From Ephydatia muelleri (taxonomy: Eukaryota; Porifera; Demospongiae; Spongillida; Spongillidae), in NCBI GenBank assembly GCA_013339895.1, contig JABACO010000013.1, positions 6,965,787 through 7,029,786 on the forward strand: 64,000 nt of DNA, written 5' to 3'. The translations under genes and the position numbers were made by a program. The notes beneath the pieces are model-generated. The model did not search any database and had not been told where the DNA came from. It was given only the letters and a program-made list of their open reading frames with translations. Shown here one piece after another: positions 45,766 through 58,402 of the stretch (positions within the stretch are counted from its first letter, which is position 1; each line of letters opens with the position of its first letter).

Positions 45766-46527
45766 TTAATTACATGTGGCATCCATGGGTGGTATGTGGC
45801 TGACATCTGTATCACACTGGATCTCTTCACCGAATCCCAAATTTGAATCATGGGAAATTGTCAACTGCTTCATTTTTTCAAGAGACTTGTGCTTAAATTG
45901 GAGAACACAACCACACACCATAAAACACAACACAACACAACACCATAAAACCATGCAGTGTAGAAATGAAGTGACCAATGTTTACCCCATGAGCAAGCTG
46001 CTGTTGAAGGGTTTGTATTCGTTTCTCTAATGTTACTATTTTATCATGCTCTGTGTCAACCTGGACAACTGTAGATGGAAACACAGTCTGTCCCTCTGGA
46101 TCCTTATATGCTGCAAAGAACTAGTGAGAGTGGGATCTGATTACACACTTCTTGTGCATTAATTGAAGTCATGTACCTTTGGTATGAAGACCAGCAACAG
46201 AATAATGGTGGCAGCACACCAGAATCCAAGGGAATACATGAAAGAAATCACAAAACGATACAGCAGATTGCTTAGATTAAAATGCTCGCATTGGTCAAAA
46301 GCTGTCGAAACGAAATGATGCATTTTGATGCCAAAAATGAATGTTCTACATAACATGATCACATCGAATAACATCAAAGATGTATGCTTGAACCATTCTT
46401 GACACTCACGTTACAAATGGCAGTGGTTATGGTCTCATCAGTGGACTGTGTAGCCAGGAAGAGATGGAGGTGTAGAGTACCATACAACCTCCACAAGTGA
46501 TGTAATTGATATTAGGACTGGTAAGGC
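45766..46527 (-). pseudogene. GABA-B receptor copy 2: C-terminal exons with TM3-TM6 deleted
   Basis: Minus-strand exons match the 19-21 kb gene. They are TM2 ([16 protein letters not shown], 46527-46414), the end of the TM7 exon ([19 protein letters not shown], about 46241-46184), the coiled-coil exon ([20 protein letters not shown], about 46112-45987) and the last exon ([20 protein letters not shown] to PPMDATCN stop, 45891-45766). TM3, TM4, TM5 and TM6 are missing, replaced by about 160 bp of unrelated sequence. A base is lost after TM2. Homology ends at 46528, where a gypsy pol fragment begins. It cannot encode a receptor. Confidence 0.85.
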
Positions 46528-46528
46528 G

Positions 46529-48540
46529 AATGTGTCTGTTCAGAGGGACTCGACCATTTCCTTACGCCATGAGGGAGAGGGTTGAAATGGAGTTAAGAAG
46601 GTTGGAGAAGGAAGGGGTATTAGAACCTATAGAATTTTCTAATTGGGCTGCACCTATTGTTGCATTATTGAAATCGGACGGTAAAGTAAGGATTTGTGGT
46701 GATTTTCGTGTGTCAGTGAATCCTGCTTTGAAGCTGGATGAGTACCCTATTCCAAAGGTGGAAGATTTATTGGCAACACTCGCAGGAGGTAACCAAGTTA
46801 GACTTTAACCAAGCTTATACACAGCTAGCACTGGATAAAGAGTGCAAAGGAGCTAACAGTGATCAATACACACAAAGGGTTGTTTTGCTATACAAGGTTG
46901 CCTTTTGGGGTGTCCTCGGCACCGGGTATTTTTCTGCGAATTATGGAAACTTTGCTCCTAGGCATACCCAAATGTTGTGGTGTATTTAGATGACATCTTG
47001 ATTACAGGGCACGCAAATCAAGAACACTTGGATCATGTACATGAAGTCCTTCAGAGGTTAGAAAAAGTAGGCATGAAGCTGAAAAAGTCGAAGTGTGTAT
47101 GCATGATGAAATCAGTTGCATACCTTGGTCACAAAATTGACATATCCCCTGTAGAAGAGAAGGTGAAAGCAGTTCATCAAGTCCCTGATCCTACGAATGT
47201 GGCAGAACTATTTAGGGCTGTTAACTTACTATAACAGATTCTTACCCAGCTTAGCAGATACTTTGGCACCCCTGTATCAGTTGCTCAAACCGAACGTGTA
47301 TAGTACGGCCTGTGATGCCTCTTTATTTGGAGTGGGAGCTGTTTTATCTCACAAAAAAAAGGATGGAAAGAAGACCCATAGCATTAGCATCTAGAATACT
47401 AAGTTCGGCTGAGCGGAATTACTCGCAAATGCATGTTGAGAGGGAGGCACTTGCGTGTTTATTGGAGTGAAGAGATTTCACCAATATCTTTATGGGCGGA
47501 AGTTTATATTGTATACTGACCATAAGCCATTGCTGACTTTGTTTTCACCTTCTAGAGGCATACCATTGCAAGTTTCGGCTAGGATTCAGTGATGGGCTCT
47601 AACGATGGCAGTGTACGAATATGACATAAAGTACAAAAAGACGTCACAGCATGGAAATGCCGACGGCCTGAGTCGTCTGCCATTGACCAAGCCAGATGAA
47701 GAGCAGTCAGAGGTACCAACGAGGTAGTGCTGCTGGTGGAAGCCTTGACCAATGACTTATGCTCAGATACAGAGGTGGACCAAGCGAGATCCTCTGCTGT
47801 CTACATGTAAAGTATCACAGTTCATACTACACGGCTGGCAGGAGGAAAGGAACGAGTTGCATGGACGAAGAGCTGAAGTCATATTGAACAAGACGTTTAG
47901 AGTTGTCATTGCATGAGGGGTGTATTTTGTGGGGGAATCTGGTGGTGATTCCAACTCAAGGGAGAGGGAGTATGTATTAAGAGACTGCATTGCACGGGGA
48001 ACATCCAGGCATGAATAGAATGAAAGTAATTGCAAGAACGTTGGTCTGGGTGGCCTCGTATGGACCAAGATATCGAAGGAATGGTAAAGAATGCCAAACA
48101 CAAGTATCACCTCCACATGCTCCACTTCATCCATGGAAGTGGGCTACCAGACCATGGGCCCGACTGCACGTATAGATTTTGCGGGGCCTGTGTGGGGGAG
48201 GATGTTGTTGGTGCATGGTGATTGATGCACACCTCGAAATGGATTGAAGCCGAAGATATGAAAGAAACCACAGCAGAAGCTACCATTCAAAGGTTGAGAG
48301 CAATGTTTGCGAGATTTGGTATTCCGGAATCTCTGGTTTCCGACAATGGGCCTTGCTTCATCAGCAAAGAATTCAAGAATTTCTTAAGGAAGAATGGGGT
48401 AATGCACATCACATCCGCTCCGTATCACCCGGCATCGAATAGCATGGCAGAGAGGGCTGTGACGATAGTCAAGGAAGGGCTACGAAAGATGAAAGTAGGG
48501 ACGATTAATGACAAATCGCTATATATAGATTATATTGTTG
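46529..48540 (+). pseudogene. second Ty3/gypsy pol fragment: RT, RNase H, integrase
   Basis: Plus-strand segments: RT EPIEFSNWAAPIVALLKSDG and LDEYPIPKVEDLLATLAGG, then VVYLDDILITGHANQEHLDH (YLDD box). RNase H comes next: STACDASLFGVGAVLSHKK and ILYTDHKPLLTLF. Integrase: IPESLVSDNGPCFISKEF (second Asp) and SNSMAERAVTIVKEGLRK (Glu). It belongs to a different lineage from the 23.6-28.7 kb element, judged by the YLDD box and lack of close similarity. The 5' part and LTRs are missing, the frame is broken at least five times, and a TIR element sits in its 3' end at 48541. Confidence 0.85.
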
Positions 48541-50056
48541 CAGAGATAATGTATAGAGGGATTGGAAACGAATCACGTGCGCCATAGACTTTAGCAATTT
48601 TAGCGCGCCCTATCCTTGCACGCGTGAATCGCACCTACGTTGACCAAAAAAGGGGGCGGAATTGTAGGCTTGAATTGAAGTCTTGAATGTCACAAGGTAA
48701 TAAAACATGCTTTCTGAAGTTTAAATAAAGTATAGCCGATAGACGATCAACTAAAGATTCATTGAATACTCATAGATTCGATTTTGCGCCATTTTTTTAA
48801 CCAAAAAATAAAAAAAATTGGCTATTTTTTTACTTTGGGGGGAGAATCCGTCGATCTAGATAAACTGTCCACGTCATTATTTGTGTTTACTGCTCATAGT
48901 CTAGTATGTGCCCATCGCTATGTTGTTTGCGTATAGCATCTTCAGAAATCTCGCTATGATGTTTTGGGTACCCTTACTCTCTGGGGGAGCCACGGCTTTT
49001 TGTTACGATGGTGGCTGGTTTTAATATATTATTATGGTAGAGCTATGTTGGTTGTGTGCCCATCACATGTTTTTAAAGGTAAACCACGTCCCAATCGTTC
49101 TGTAAATTTCTTCAACGGTGATGGGCGGAAGAAAATTGAAACTTCGGCACATTAAGAACGCGGGTTTGGTCGTGGCAATTCCTCGCTGTACAACCTTCTA
49201 AAGCTCCTGACCATGGTCATGATCAAGCTTCAGATCATACAGTAGTGAAATTGCACTCTCTGTCTCCTTCCCCTTGTCCCATTTAACTGGTGGCTTGGTA
49301 CAATCATTGAACATGCTGAGTGAGAGAATATCAATGGTCCCACCCTCCATCCTGGGTGCCTATCATATCTGATGGATCCCAGTCTTTTTCTATATCGAAG
49401 TTGATAGAGCAAAGGAATCATGCAACAGTAATTGCAATGTGTCTGGTAATCAACAGTGACATGCAGTGGTCTGTTCACACTACACACAGGCAGTTTAGTA
49501 CTCATAATTGTTTGTTGCTGAGTGAACTACCAATATTGCTCAACTCCATTGACAATGGGTTTTTCTTATGCCAGTGCGTAGAGTTTTCTACAGTGCCGCA
49601 AGTAGTGTACTGTACATGCCCATGTGTCTAATAAAGTATTTCATTCTGTCTGTAGGCTTTCTGGTATCTAGCACAGTCTGTGTGCTCTGAACAGGAAGTG
49701 TTTGAAGCCTTTAAGTGATGCTTTTATTATTTTAGATGTGCCTAGAAAGTGTATATTGTTTCATGTGACATTTCATTTGCAACCAGATCATTGCACACGT
49801 TTATAAGTTTAACTTCATCCAGTCCTTTGTTTCAATCTACATGTACATGTACAGTGTGGGTAGAAAAGATGAAGGCTGCACAGCAAAAAACCGCACAGAA
49901 ATCTAAAGGCCTGAGAAAACGATTTAGTCCATATTATGTGTCTGCTGTAAAAAAATTCTAAGTGCTACACGTACCGCTTGTAAGGATTCGTTCGAGGATT
50001 GCGCGCGTTAATTAGTGTTGATTGGCCCCGTTTCCAATCCCTCTATATATTCTCTG
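48541..50056 (+). mobile_element. TIR transposon with 7-bp target duplication, longer copy
   Basis: Begins CAGAGATAATGTATAGAGGG and ends with the inverted form CCCTCTATATATTCTCTG. Target duplications ATTGTTG lie at 48534-48540 and 50057-50063, exact. It carries the same unknown protein segments as the 15.1-16.4 kb copy, here on the plus strand. One segment is SQSFSISKLIEQRNHATVIA followed by LPILLNSIDNGFFLCQC, a 277-bp GT..AG segment (49578-49854), and MKAAQQKTAQKSKGLRKRFS to a stop. It is inserted in the gypsy integrase fragment. Confidence 0.88.
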
Positions 50057-50404
50057 ATTGTTGTTCCAGTATCGGATGACACCCATATAACCCAATTAAA
50101 GCGCATGAACAGTCATAGTTATGCGTAAGCAAGATCACGAGATGTCATTTGTCGTTGTTGCACTACGCTGGATGCTTTGTTTACTTATCACAGCTGAAAG
50201 AGGAAGCGGTTGGTTATTGTTTAGTAACATACATGTAGTGTTTGTTTTGTCAAGCAAAGGCAATATGCCAAATATCGCTCAAATCCACAAAATATACTTA
50301 ACGATAATTATCACTCCACGAGTCTGGTAATTGAGTCACTGTTTATAGTTGGTAATTAGTACACTATGAAATTCGTTCCAAAAATCGAAACGTACCATAT
50401 GATA

Positions 50405-50775
50405 AATTTCAATCACAGCAGAATACAATTGATTTCTTGCACAAAGCGAAAATGGAACCTATGGTGGTCCATCCCGTGAGTGTCGTCTACGCTACACTCT
50501 GCTTCCTCACCGTTCTCAACGAAGCGTCTGTGGTAGCCTTCCAGTCGACTAGCAGCGATCTGGAAGGGCAGGATCACATCTACCCAGCACCGTTGCCCGG
50601 GAGACACCCGAACTCCGCTCACGCTGGGTCTGATGCTAAGCTTTTCGGGAGACTACGTCACCAAAGATGCCATCCCGGGAATCCAAATAGCCATGGACAC
50701 TATCAACGCAGGAGATATACTGCCCGGGTACAGATTGCAGTATAGTTTGACCAACTCCCAGGTGAGCGTATAACG
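50405..50775 (+). pseudogene. GABA-B receptor copy: first exon only
   Basis: ATG at 50452 gives [20 protein letters not shown], a plausible signal peptide, then [20 protein letters not shown]. Two single-base losses near 50583 and 50597 relative to 32.7 kb destroy the downstream frame. The remainder still matches the VFT start in the next frame to CCCAG|GTGAGC at about 50760. The 40 bp upstream of the ATG also match the intact gene. No further exon was found before the gap. Confidence 0.8.
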
Positions 50776-50908
50776 CGTTGTCTGGTCTCACTGCAGCTGT
50801 CACATGCGTAAATGTGCATCTATAAATGTGCGCGCGCGCGTGAATTAAATATCACCACTTTTGTGAACAGTTGCCGCTGTCACAGAACTAGGCTTTCCCC
50901 GGAGCACG

Positions 50909-50930
50909 CCCCCCCCCCCCCCCCCCCCCC
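50909..50930. repeat. poly-C tract, 22 bp
   Basis: A C run preceded by cacg; mirrored as poly-G at 57529-57550. Confidence 0.95.
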
Positions 50931-50934
50931 TCCC

Positions 50935-52370
50935 CGAATACGCATCCGGCCGAAACCATAGTCGAGTCCTAGGATACGGTATCTAGCTCCCTTTAGATAG
51001 GCGGTCACCCCCCACCTAAATACTCTTGGCTCTATAGCTAGCTCCGTTTGTATAGTTGTTCTCAGGCTTCAATGAAGTCGCTACACCTCATCTAATAGGA
51101 AGAGTATGACGCAAGTGCTGCACCACGTGCTGTTTGAAACTTTGGAGGTTGTATTCTGAGTGACAAAAGTCAAAGAGAGTATCTAGTCTGCAAGCAAAAA
51201 CACTATATAAGGTACCATTGATATCATGACCATTGGCTTGCAGTGCCTACATTTGGGGTGTTACTAATATGCGGAACGGAACGGAAACTTTGCAACTGGT
51301 ACAGCAATTAAATTCCGCTCCATAGCAACATTCACGGTATTTGTAATACAGTTTCTCAGATAAGTAACGTGGCACACACGTATGCCCATGGTAATGCTGT
51401 CCTAAGGTTAGCAAGAGAAACCACACTGTGACAGTTCCTCAGATTGATAATGTGCATGTCCAGAAATTGTGGACATCGATGTATTACATTTGTGATAAAA
51501 ATTTTTGATTTAAACTCAACAGAGATTTTTCACGTTATTAAATCAGCTAATTAACTAATTATAATTTTTTCGACATTGTTTATCTGTTATGATGTCAGAG
51601 AAGTCACCGATTTTACATAAATCCTGCTAAACTAATGCTATATAATGCGATCTAACCATGCGCATGCGCATCTGTCAGAAGTTGATCGTAACTCGTGCTC
51701 CTGCCATTTTATCGTCTGTAGGTAACATGATCTGTTGGCACCCTGATCCTTATATACATCCCGCGTTCGTTCCATGGGCGTTCTTTTAGCTTGGGTTTAT
51801 CCATTGCTCACGTCCCTATCTGTCGCCATCGTTGAAGTTTTCTGAAGTTCTCCAGACACGACGCAGCGCTACCATATATGGGCTCGTTTTTGAGAACAAA
51901 AGTTTTTGTGTGAGACGCACAGGAATTGTCTGGGGACTGACTAATGCATAGTCGGGTCCCCAGACTACGGTAACTTCCAACATACAGAGCCTATTCTTTA
52001 ATATTCAAAACTGGTATACTTCAGGGATTGTCCTTCTGAAGTAACGACGTTCCTTTTTAAAAATAAAAACACATGGATACCGAGCAGCTATCGCGCATGC
52101 CGATCACAACCTAATCGATCCTACAAGGTGTTTATAAGTAATATTGGCTCAGCAACTTAGAATGCTGGCGCGACTCATTTGAAAGAATTGAAAAATAAAT
52201 CGGACGCTAACCGAAACATTTTCACCCATAAGCATGTGTGTGTATATGTATGTATGTTGCATGATGTATGGTGCATGGTTGCCTTATTAAGCAAAGATGT
52301 TGGGGTATGTACTGGCAAAGTGGGTTTTACCTAAACATTCAGTCCCATTTCATCAATCGGTCTGCATGAC
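50935..52370. other. no gene recognised
   Basis: Degenerate relatives of the 37-bp repeat (gtttctcagataagtaac, cagttcctcagattgataat) occur at 51350-51450. Otherwise no recognised feature. Confidence 0.5.
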
Positions 52371-52373
52371 CTT

Positions 52374-52525
52374 CACAGGGAAAAAAAAGCGTCGAATCAT
52401 TTAGAAATCATTGCGTGATTGAACAGAAAATCACACGAAAATCAATAGAAGCGTGTGATTTTTGTGTGATTTTCTGTTCAATCACGCAATGATTTCTAAA
52501 TGATTCGAAGCTTTTTTCCCCTGTG
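52374..52525. mobile_element. MITE, 152-bp palindrome with CACAGGG(A/G)AAAAAA ends
   Basis: Near-perfect inverted arms of about 65 bp with a tiny loop. Same termini as the 45162-45342 MITE. No target duplication visible. Confidence 0.8.
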
Positions 52526-52711
52526 CTTTCCCTGGGGGATGTGAAAAGTTTACATTACACCCACAACAAATTCTTATATACCTGATATACTTCTAATTAA
52601 ATAGGGTTCTTATCTAACCACAAAGACCTGTTTCATAGAGCTAGTACTTTGAGGCTGACCTCTACTGTCCACATTTGGCACTCTTGTGATTATGCCACAC
52701 CACAAATGTTC

Positions 52712-52993
52712 CTAAAACATGAAGTCTGCAGAGCCTTGTAGCTGGTAGCACTCATCCCTTGTAATTGAGTTGTTGCTGTTTAATTCCGTTCCTCCAAAAT
52801 ACTGGGAAGCCATAGCCACATTGTATACAGTGCCAATGAGCCCACACACTTCTCCAATCCTCAACTTTGGACAAACCAGGATACAAATGACTGAATAGTG
52901 TAGCAGTAAAAGCCAAACTACAAAAACAGAAGAGGAAGTGAGAGTGTGGTGCTGTGTGGAAGTAAAGAAATGAGGGTAACTAAGACTTAACAT
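52712..52993 (-). other. unrecognised open segment
   Basis: A 93-codon minus-strand frame containing LRIGEVCGLIGTVYNVAMAS and a hydrophobic stretch. I recognise no family. It could be an exon of an unknown gene or chance. The same frame exists at 55466-55747 in the mirrored arm. Confidence 0.25.
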
Positions 52994-53419
52994 TTTATTC
53001 TCTCCCTCACCTACCCTCCCTCCCTACACCTACCTTCCCCTACACCTTACTCCATCTTCCTCTCTCCCAAACCCCGCCCCTTCTCACTCCTCCCTTGCCC
53101 TTCCCCTCCTTTCCCCTCCCCTTCCCTTCTCCCCTAATTCCATCCACCTTCCCTTCTGCATACCTTACCTATCTTCAACACAAACGTATTGCTAATAAAA
53201 GTCTGCATATAATGAAACGTAAGCACAAACTAATGTTTTCACAAACAAAGAACAGTCACCTCATGCCAACGTGTCATCCCTGGACAATCACCCTTCAAGC
53301 ATAAACTGCATCACATTTCCTACAAAGGTCACACATAAAAGACCTCACCTGAAATAGGAGGGATGTACTTCTGGGGTTCCCAACCGGAGTGTGGCTCTGT
53401 TGCTTTGGGGCTTCTTTGG

Positions 53420-53995
53420 ATCACTGACACAAATGCCACTACAGTTCCTTAGATGAGGAACATGACACACATGTACTACAGTTCCTAGATGAGGAAAATG
53501 ACACACATGTACTACAGTTCCTTAGATGAGGAACTGACACACATGCACTACGTTCCTAGATGAGGAAAATGACACACATGCATACAGTTCCTTAGATGAG
53601 GAACATGACACACAGCACTACAGTTCCTTAGATGAGGAACATGACACACATGCACTACAGTTCCTTAGATGAGGAACATGACACACCATGCACTACAGTT
53701 CCTTAGATGAGGAATATGACACATGTACTACAGTTCCTTAGATGAGGAACATGACACACATGTACTACAGTTCCTTAGATGAGGAACATGACACACATGT
53801 ACTACAGTTCTTAGATGAGGAACATGACACACATGTACTACAGTTCCTAGTGAGGAACATGACACACATGTACTAAGTCCTAGATGAGGAACATGACACA
53901 ATGTACTACAGTTCCTTAGATGAGGAACATGACCACATGTACGTACAGTTCCTTAGATGAGGAACAGACACACATGTATGCCAGTTCCTCAGATT
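53420..53995 (+). repeat. 37-bp tandem repeat, ~16 copies
   Basis: Unit cagttccttagatgaggaac plus atgacacacatgtacta. The unit contains an inverted repeat GTTCC..GAGGAAC. Many units lack one or two bases at scattered places. The array ends about 190 bp from the gap. Confidence 0.95.
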
Positions 53996-54179
53996 AGCAA
54001 GAGCCAGGTGGGTACCACTGTTAGTTCCTCAGATTAGTGATGTGACACGCAGCCTCACAAGAGAGAAGCTAGAGCTATAGCACAACTGCTGAAGCCAGGA
54101 AGAGGGACAAAATGCTAGCATCTCACACCTTTGTCCCAATGCTATGGAAGGGTGCCTTGGCCCTGATGCTCTCCGTTTG

Positions 54180-54279
54180 NNNNNNNNNNNNNNNNNNNNN
54201 NNNNNNNNNNNNNNNNNNNNNNNNNNNNNNNNNNNNNNNNNNNNNNNNNNNNNNNNNNNNNNNNNNNNNNNNNNNNNNN
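54180..54279. other. assembly gap, 100 N
   Basis: Exactly 100 N at the axis of the palindrome. The 66 bp on either side are exact reverse complements. Any frame crossing it is meaningless. Confidence 1.
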
Positions 54280-54463
54280 CAAACGGAGAGCATCAGGGCC
54301 AAGGCACCCTTCCATAGCATTGGGACAAAGGTGTGAGATGCTAGCATTTTGTCCCTCTTCCTGGCTTCAGCAGTTGTGCTATAGCTCTAGCTTCTCTCTT
54401 GTGAGGCTGCGTGTCACATCACTAATCTGAGGAACTAACAGTGGTACCCACCTGGCTCTTGCT

Positions 54464-55039
54464 AATCTGAGGAACTGGCATACATGTGTGTCTGTTCCTC
54501 ATCTAAGGAACTGTACGTACATGTGGTCATGTTCCTCATCTAAGGAACTGTAGTACATTGTGTCATGTTCCTCATCTAGGACTTAGTACATGTGTGTCAT
54601 GTTCCTCACTAGGAACTGTAGTACATGTGTGTCATGTTCCTCATCTAAGAACTGTAGTACATGTGTGTCATGTTCCTCATCTAAGGAACTGTAGTACATG
54701 TGTGTCATGTTCCTCATCTAAGGAACTGTAGTACATGTGTCATATTCCTCATCTAAGGAACTGTAGTGCATGGTGTGTCATGTTCCTCATCTAAGGAACT
54801 GTAGTGCATGTGTGTCATGTTCCTCATCTAAGGAACTGTAGTGCTGTGTGTCATGTTCCTCATCTAAGGAACTGTATGCATGTGTGTCATTTTCCTCATC
54901 TAGGAACGTAGTGCATGTGTGTCAGTTCCTCATCTAAGGAACTGTAGTACATGTGTGTCATTTTCCTCATCTAGGAACTGTAGTACATGTGTGTCATGTT
55001 CCTCATCTAAGGAACTGTAGTGGCATTTGTGTCAGTGAT
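54464..55039 (-). repeat. 37-bp tandem repeat, mirrored copy
   Basis: Reproduces every irregular unit of 53420-53995 in reverse complement. Confidence 0.95.
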
Positions 55040-55933
55040 CCAAAGAAGCCCCAAAGCAACAGAGCCACACTCCGGTTGGGAACCCCAGAAGTACATCCCT
55101 CCTATTTCAGGTGAGGTCTTTTATGTGTGACCTTTGTAGGAAATGTGATGCAGTTTATGCTTGAAGGGTGATTGTCCAGGGATGACACGTTGGCATGAGG
55201 TGACTGTTCTTTGTTTGTGAAAACATTAGTTTGTGCTTACGTTTCATTATATGCAGACTTTTATTAGCAATACGTTTGTGTTGAAGATAGGTAAGGTATG
55301 CAGAAGGGAAGGTGGATGGAATTAGGGGAGAAGGGAAGGGGAGGGGAAAGGAGGGGAAGGGCAAGGGAGGAGTGAGAAGGGGCGGGGTTTGGGAGAGAGG
55401 AAGATGGAGTAAGGTGTAGGGGAAGGTAGGTGTAGGGAGGGAGGGTAGGTGAGGGAGAGAATAAAATGTTAAGTCTTAGTTACCCTCATTTCTTTACTTC
55501 CACACAGCACCACACTCTCACTTCCTCTTCTGTTTTTGTAGTTTGGCTTTTACTGCTACACTATTCAGTCATTTGTATCCTGGTTTGTCCAAAGTTGAGG
55601 ATTGGAGAAGTGTGTGGGCTCATTGGCACTGTATACAATGTGGCTATGGCTTCCCAGTATTTTGGAGGAACGGAATTAAACAGCAACAACTCAATTACAA
55701 GGGATGAGTGCTACCAGCTACAAGGCTCTGCAGACTTCATGTTTTAGGAACATTTGTGGTGTGGCATAATCACAAGAGTGCCAAATGTGGACAGTAGAGG
55801 TCAGCCTCAAAGTACTAGCTCTATGAAACAGGTCTTTGTGGTTAGATAAGAACCCTATTTAATTAGAAGTATATCAGGTATATAAGAATTTGTTGTGGGT
55901 GTAATGTAAACTTTTCACATCCCCCAGGGAAAG

Positions 55934-56085
55934 CACAGGGGAAAAAAGCTTCGAATCATTTAGAAATCATTGCGTGATTGAACAGAAAATCACACAAAAA
56001 TCACACGCTTCTATTGATTTTCGTGTGATTTTCTGTTCAATCACGCAATGATTTCTAAATGATTCGACGCTTTTTTTTCCCTGTG
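55934..56085. mobile_element. MITE palindrome, mirrored copy of 52374-52525
   Basis: Identical reverse complement, including the unequal runs of A and T at the termini. Confidence 0.8.
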
Positions 56086-57528
56086 AAGGTCATGCAGACC
56101 GATTGATGAAATGGGACTGAATGTTTAGGTAAAACCCACTTTGCCAGTACATACCCCAACATCTTTGCTTAATAAGGCAACCATGCACCATACATCATGC
56201 AACATACATACATATACACACACATGCTTATGGGTGAAAATGTTTCGGTTAGCGTCCGATTTATTTTTCAATTCTTTCAAATGAGTCGCGCCAGCATTCT
56301 AAGTTGCTGAGCCAATATTACTTATAAACACCTTGTAGGATCGATTAGGTTGTGATCGGCATGCGCGATAGCTGCTCGGTATCCATGTGTTTTTATTTTT
56401 AAAAAGGAACGTCGTTACTTCAGAAGGACAATCCCTGAAGTATACCAGTTTTGAATATTAAAGAATAGGCTCTGTATGTTGGAAGTTACCGTAGTCTGGG
56501 GACCCGACTATGCATTAGTCAGTCCCCAGACAATTCCTGTGCGTCTCACACAAAAACTTTTGTTCTCAAAAACGAGCCCATATATGGTAGCGCTGCGTCG
56601 TGTCTGGAGAACTTCAGAAAACTTCAACGATGGCGACAGATAGGGACGTGAGCAATGGATAAACCCAAGCTAAAAGAACGCCCATGGAACGAACGCGGGA
56701 TGTATATAAGGATCAGGGTGCCAACAGATCATGTTACCTACAGACGATAAAATGGCAGGAGCACGAGTTACGATCAACTTCTGACAGATGCGCATGCGCA
56801 TGGTTAGATCGCATTATATAGCATTAGTTTAGCAGGATTTATGTAAAATCGGTGACTTCTCTGACATCATAACAGATAAACAATGTCGAAAAAATTATAA
56901 TTAGTTAATTAGCTGATTTAATAACGTGAAAAATCTCTGTTGAGTTTAAATCAAAAATTTTTATCACAAATGTAATACATCGATGTCCACAATTTCTGGA
57001 CATGCACATTATCAATCTGAGGAACTGTCACAGTGTGGTTTCTCTTGCTAACCTTAGGACAGCATTACCATGGGCATACGTGTGTGCCACGTTACTTATC
57101 TGAGAAACTGTATTACAAATACCGTGAATGTTGCTATGGAGCGGAATTTAATTGCTGTACCAGTTGCAAAGTTTCCGTTCCGTTCCGCATATTAGTAACA
57201 CCCCAAATGTAGGCACTGCAAGCCAATGGTCATGATATCAATGGTACCTTATATAGTGTTTTTGCTTGCAGACTAGATACTCTCTTTGACTTTTGTCACT
57301 CAGAATACAACCTCCAAAGTTTCAAACAGCACGTGGTGCAGCACTTGCGTCATACTCTTCCTATTAGATGAGGTGTAGCGACTTCATTGAAGCCTGAGAA
57401 CAACTATACAAACGGAGCTAGCTATAGAGCCAAGAGTATTTAGGTGGGGGGTGACCGCCTATCTAAAGGGAGCTAGATACCGTATCCTAGGACTCGACTA
57501 TGGTTTCGGCCGGATGCGTATTCGGGGA

Positions 57529-57550
57529 GGGGGGGGGGGGGGGGGGGGGG
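57529..57550. repeat. poly-G tract, mirrored
   Basis: Mirror of 50909-50930 with equal length. Confidence 0.95.
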
Positions 57551-57683
57551 CGTGCTCCGGGGAAAGCCTAGTTCTGTGACAGCGGCAACTGTTCACAAAA
57601 GTGGTGATATTTAATTCACGCGCGCGCGCACATTTATAGATGCACATTTACGCATGTGACAGCTGCAGTGAGACCAGACAACG

Positions 57684-58054
57684 CGTTATACGCTCACCTG
57701 GGAGTTGGTCAAACTATACTGCAATCTGTACCCGGGCAGTATATCTCCTGCGTTGATAGTGTCCATGGCTATTTGGATTCCCGGGATGGCATCTTTGGTG
57801 ACGTAGTCTCCCGAAAAGCTTAGCATCAGACCCAGCGTGAGCGGAGTTCGGGTGTCTCCCGGGCAACGGTGCTGGGTAGATGTGATCCTGCCCTTCCAGA
57901 TCGCTGCTAGTCGACTGGAAGGCTACCACAGACGCTTCGTTGAGAACGGTGAGGAAGCAGAGTGTAGCGTAGACGACACTCACGGGATGGACCACCATAG
58001 GTTCCATTTTCGCTTTGTGCAAGAAATCAATTGTATTCTGCTGTGATTGAAATT
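57684..58054 (-). pseudogene. GABA-B receptor first exon, mirrored copy
   Basis: Exact reverse complement of 50405-50775, including its two single-base losses. In this arm it lies on the minus strand, the same orientation as the intact gene at 19-33 kb. Confidence 0.8.
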
Positions 58055-58402
58055 TATCATATGGTACGTTTCGATTTTTGGAACGAATTTCATAGTGTAC
58101 TAATTACCAACTATAAACAGTGACTCAATTACCAGACTCGTGGAGTGATAATTATCGTTAAGTATATTTTGTGGATTTGAGCGATATTTGGCATATTGCC
58201 TTTGCTTGACAAAACAAACACTACATGTATGTTACTAAACAATAACCAACCGCTTCCTCTTTCAGCTGTGATAAGTAAACAAAGCATCCAGCGTAGTGCA
58301 ACAACGACAAATGACATCTCGTGATCTTGCTTACGCATAACTATGACTGTTCATGCGCTTTAATTGGGTTATATGGGTGTCATCCGATACTGGAACAACA
58401 AT

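Larger units (their letters stand above)
44459..54179 (+). repeat. palindrome, left arm (9,721 bp)
   Basis: Position p in this arm is the reverse complement of position 108459 minus p in the right arm. Identity was confirmed at both ends, at all open frames, at the poly-C tract, at MITEs and in the irregular 37-bp repeats; no mismatch was seen. Confidence 0.95.

Noticed and set aside
46529-48540. Second gypsy fragment as a copy of the 23.6-28.7 kb element
   Set aside because: The RT box (YLDD versus YFDD) and the surrounding residues differ throughout, so they are separate lineages.
52712-52993. Small secreted or membrane protein
   Set aside because: Only one open stretch without start context or family resemblance; kept as an unrecognised segment.
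53420-53995. CRISPR or regulatory dyad array from the 37-bp repeat
   Set aside because: Units abut with no spacers. The dyad GTTCC..GGAAC is part of an ordinary tandem repeat.
54112-54347. Open frames on both strands crossing the N gap
   Set aside because: They run through 100 unknown bases and are mirror images of each other, so they carry no evidence of a gene.
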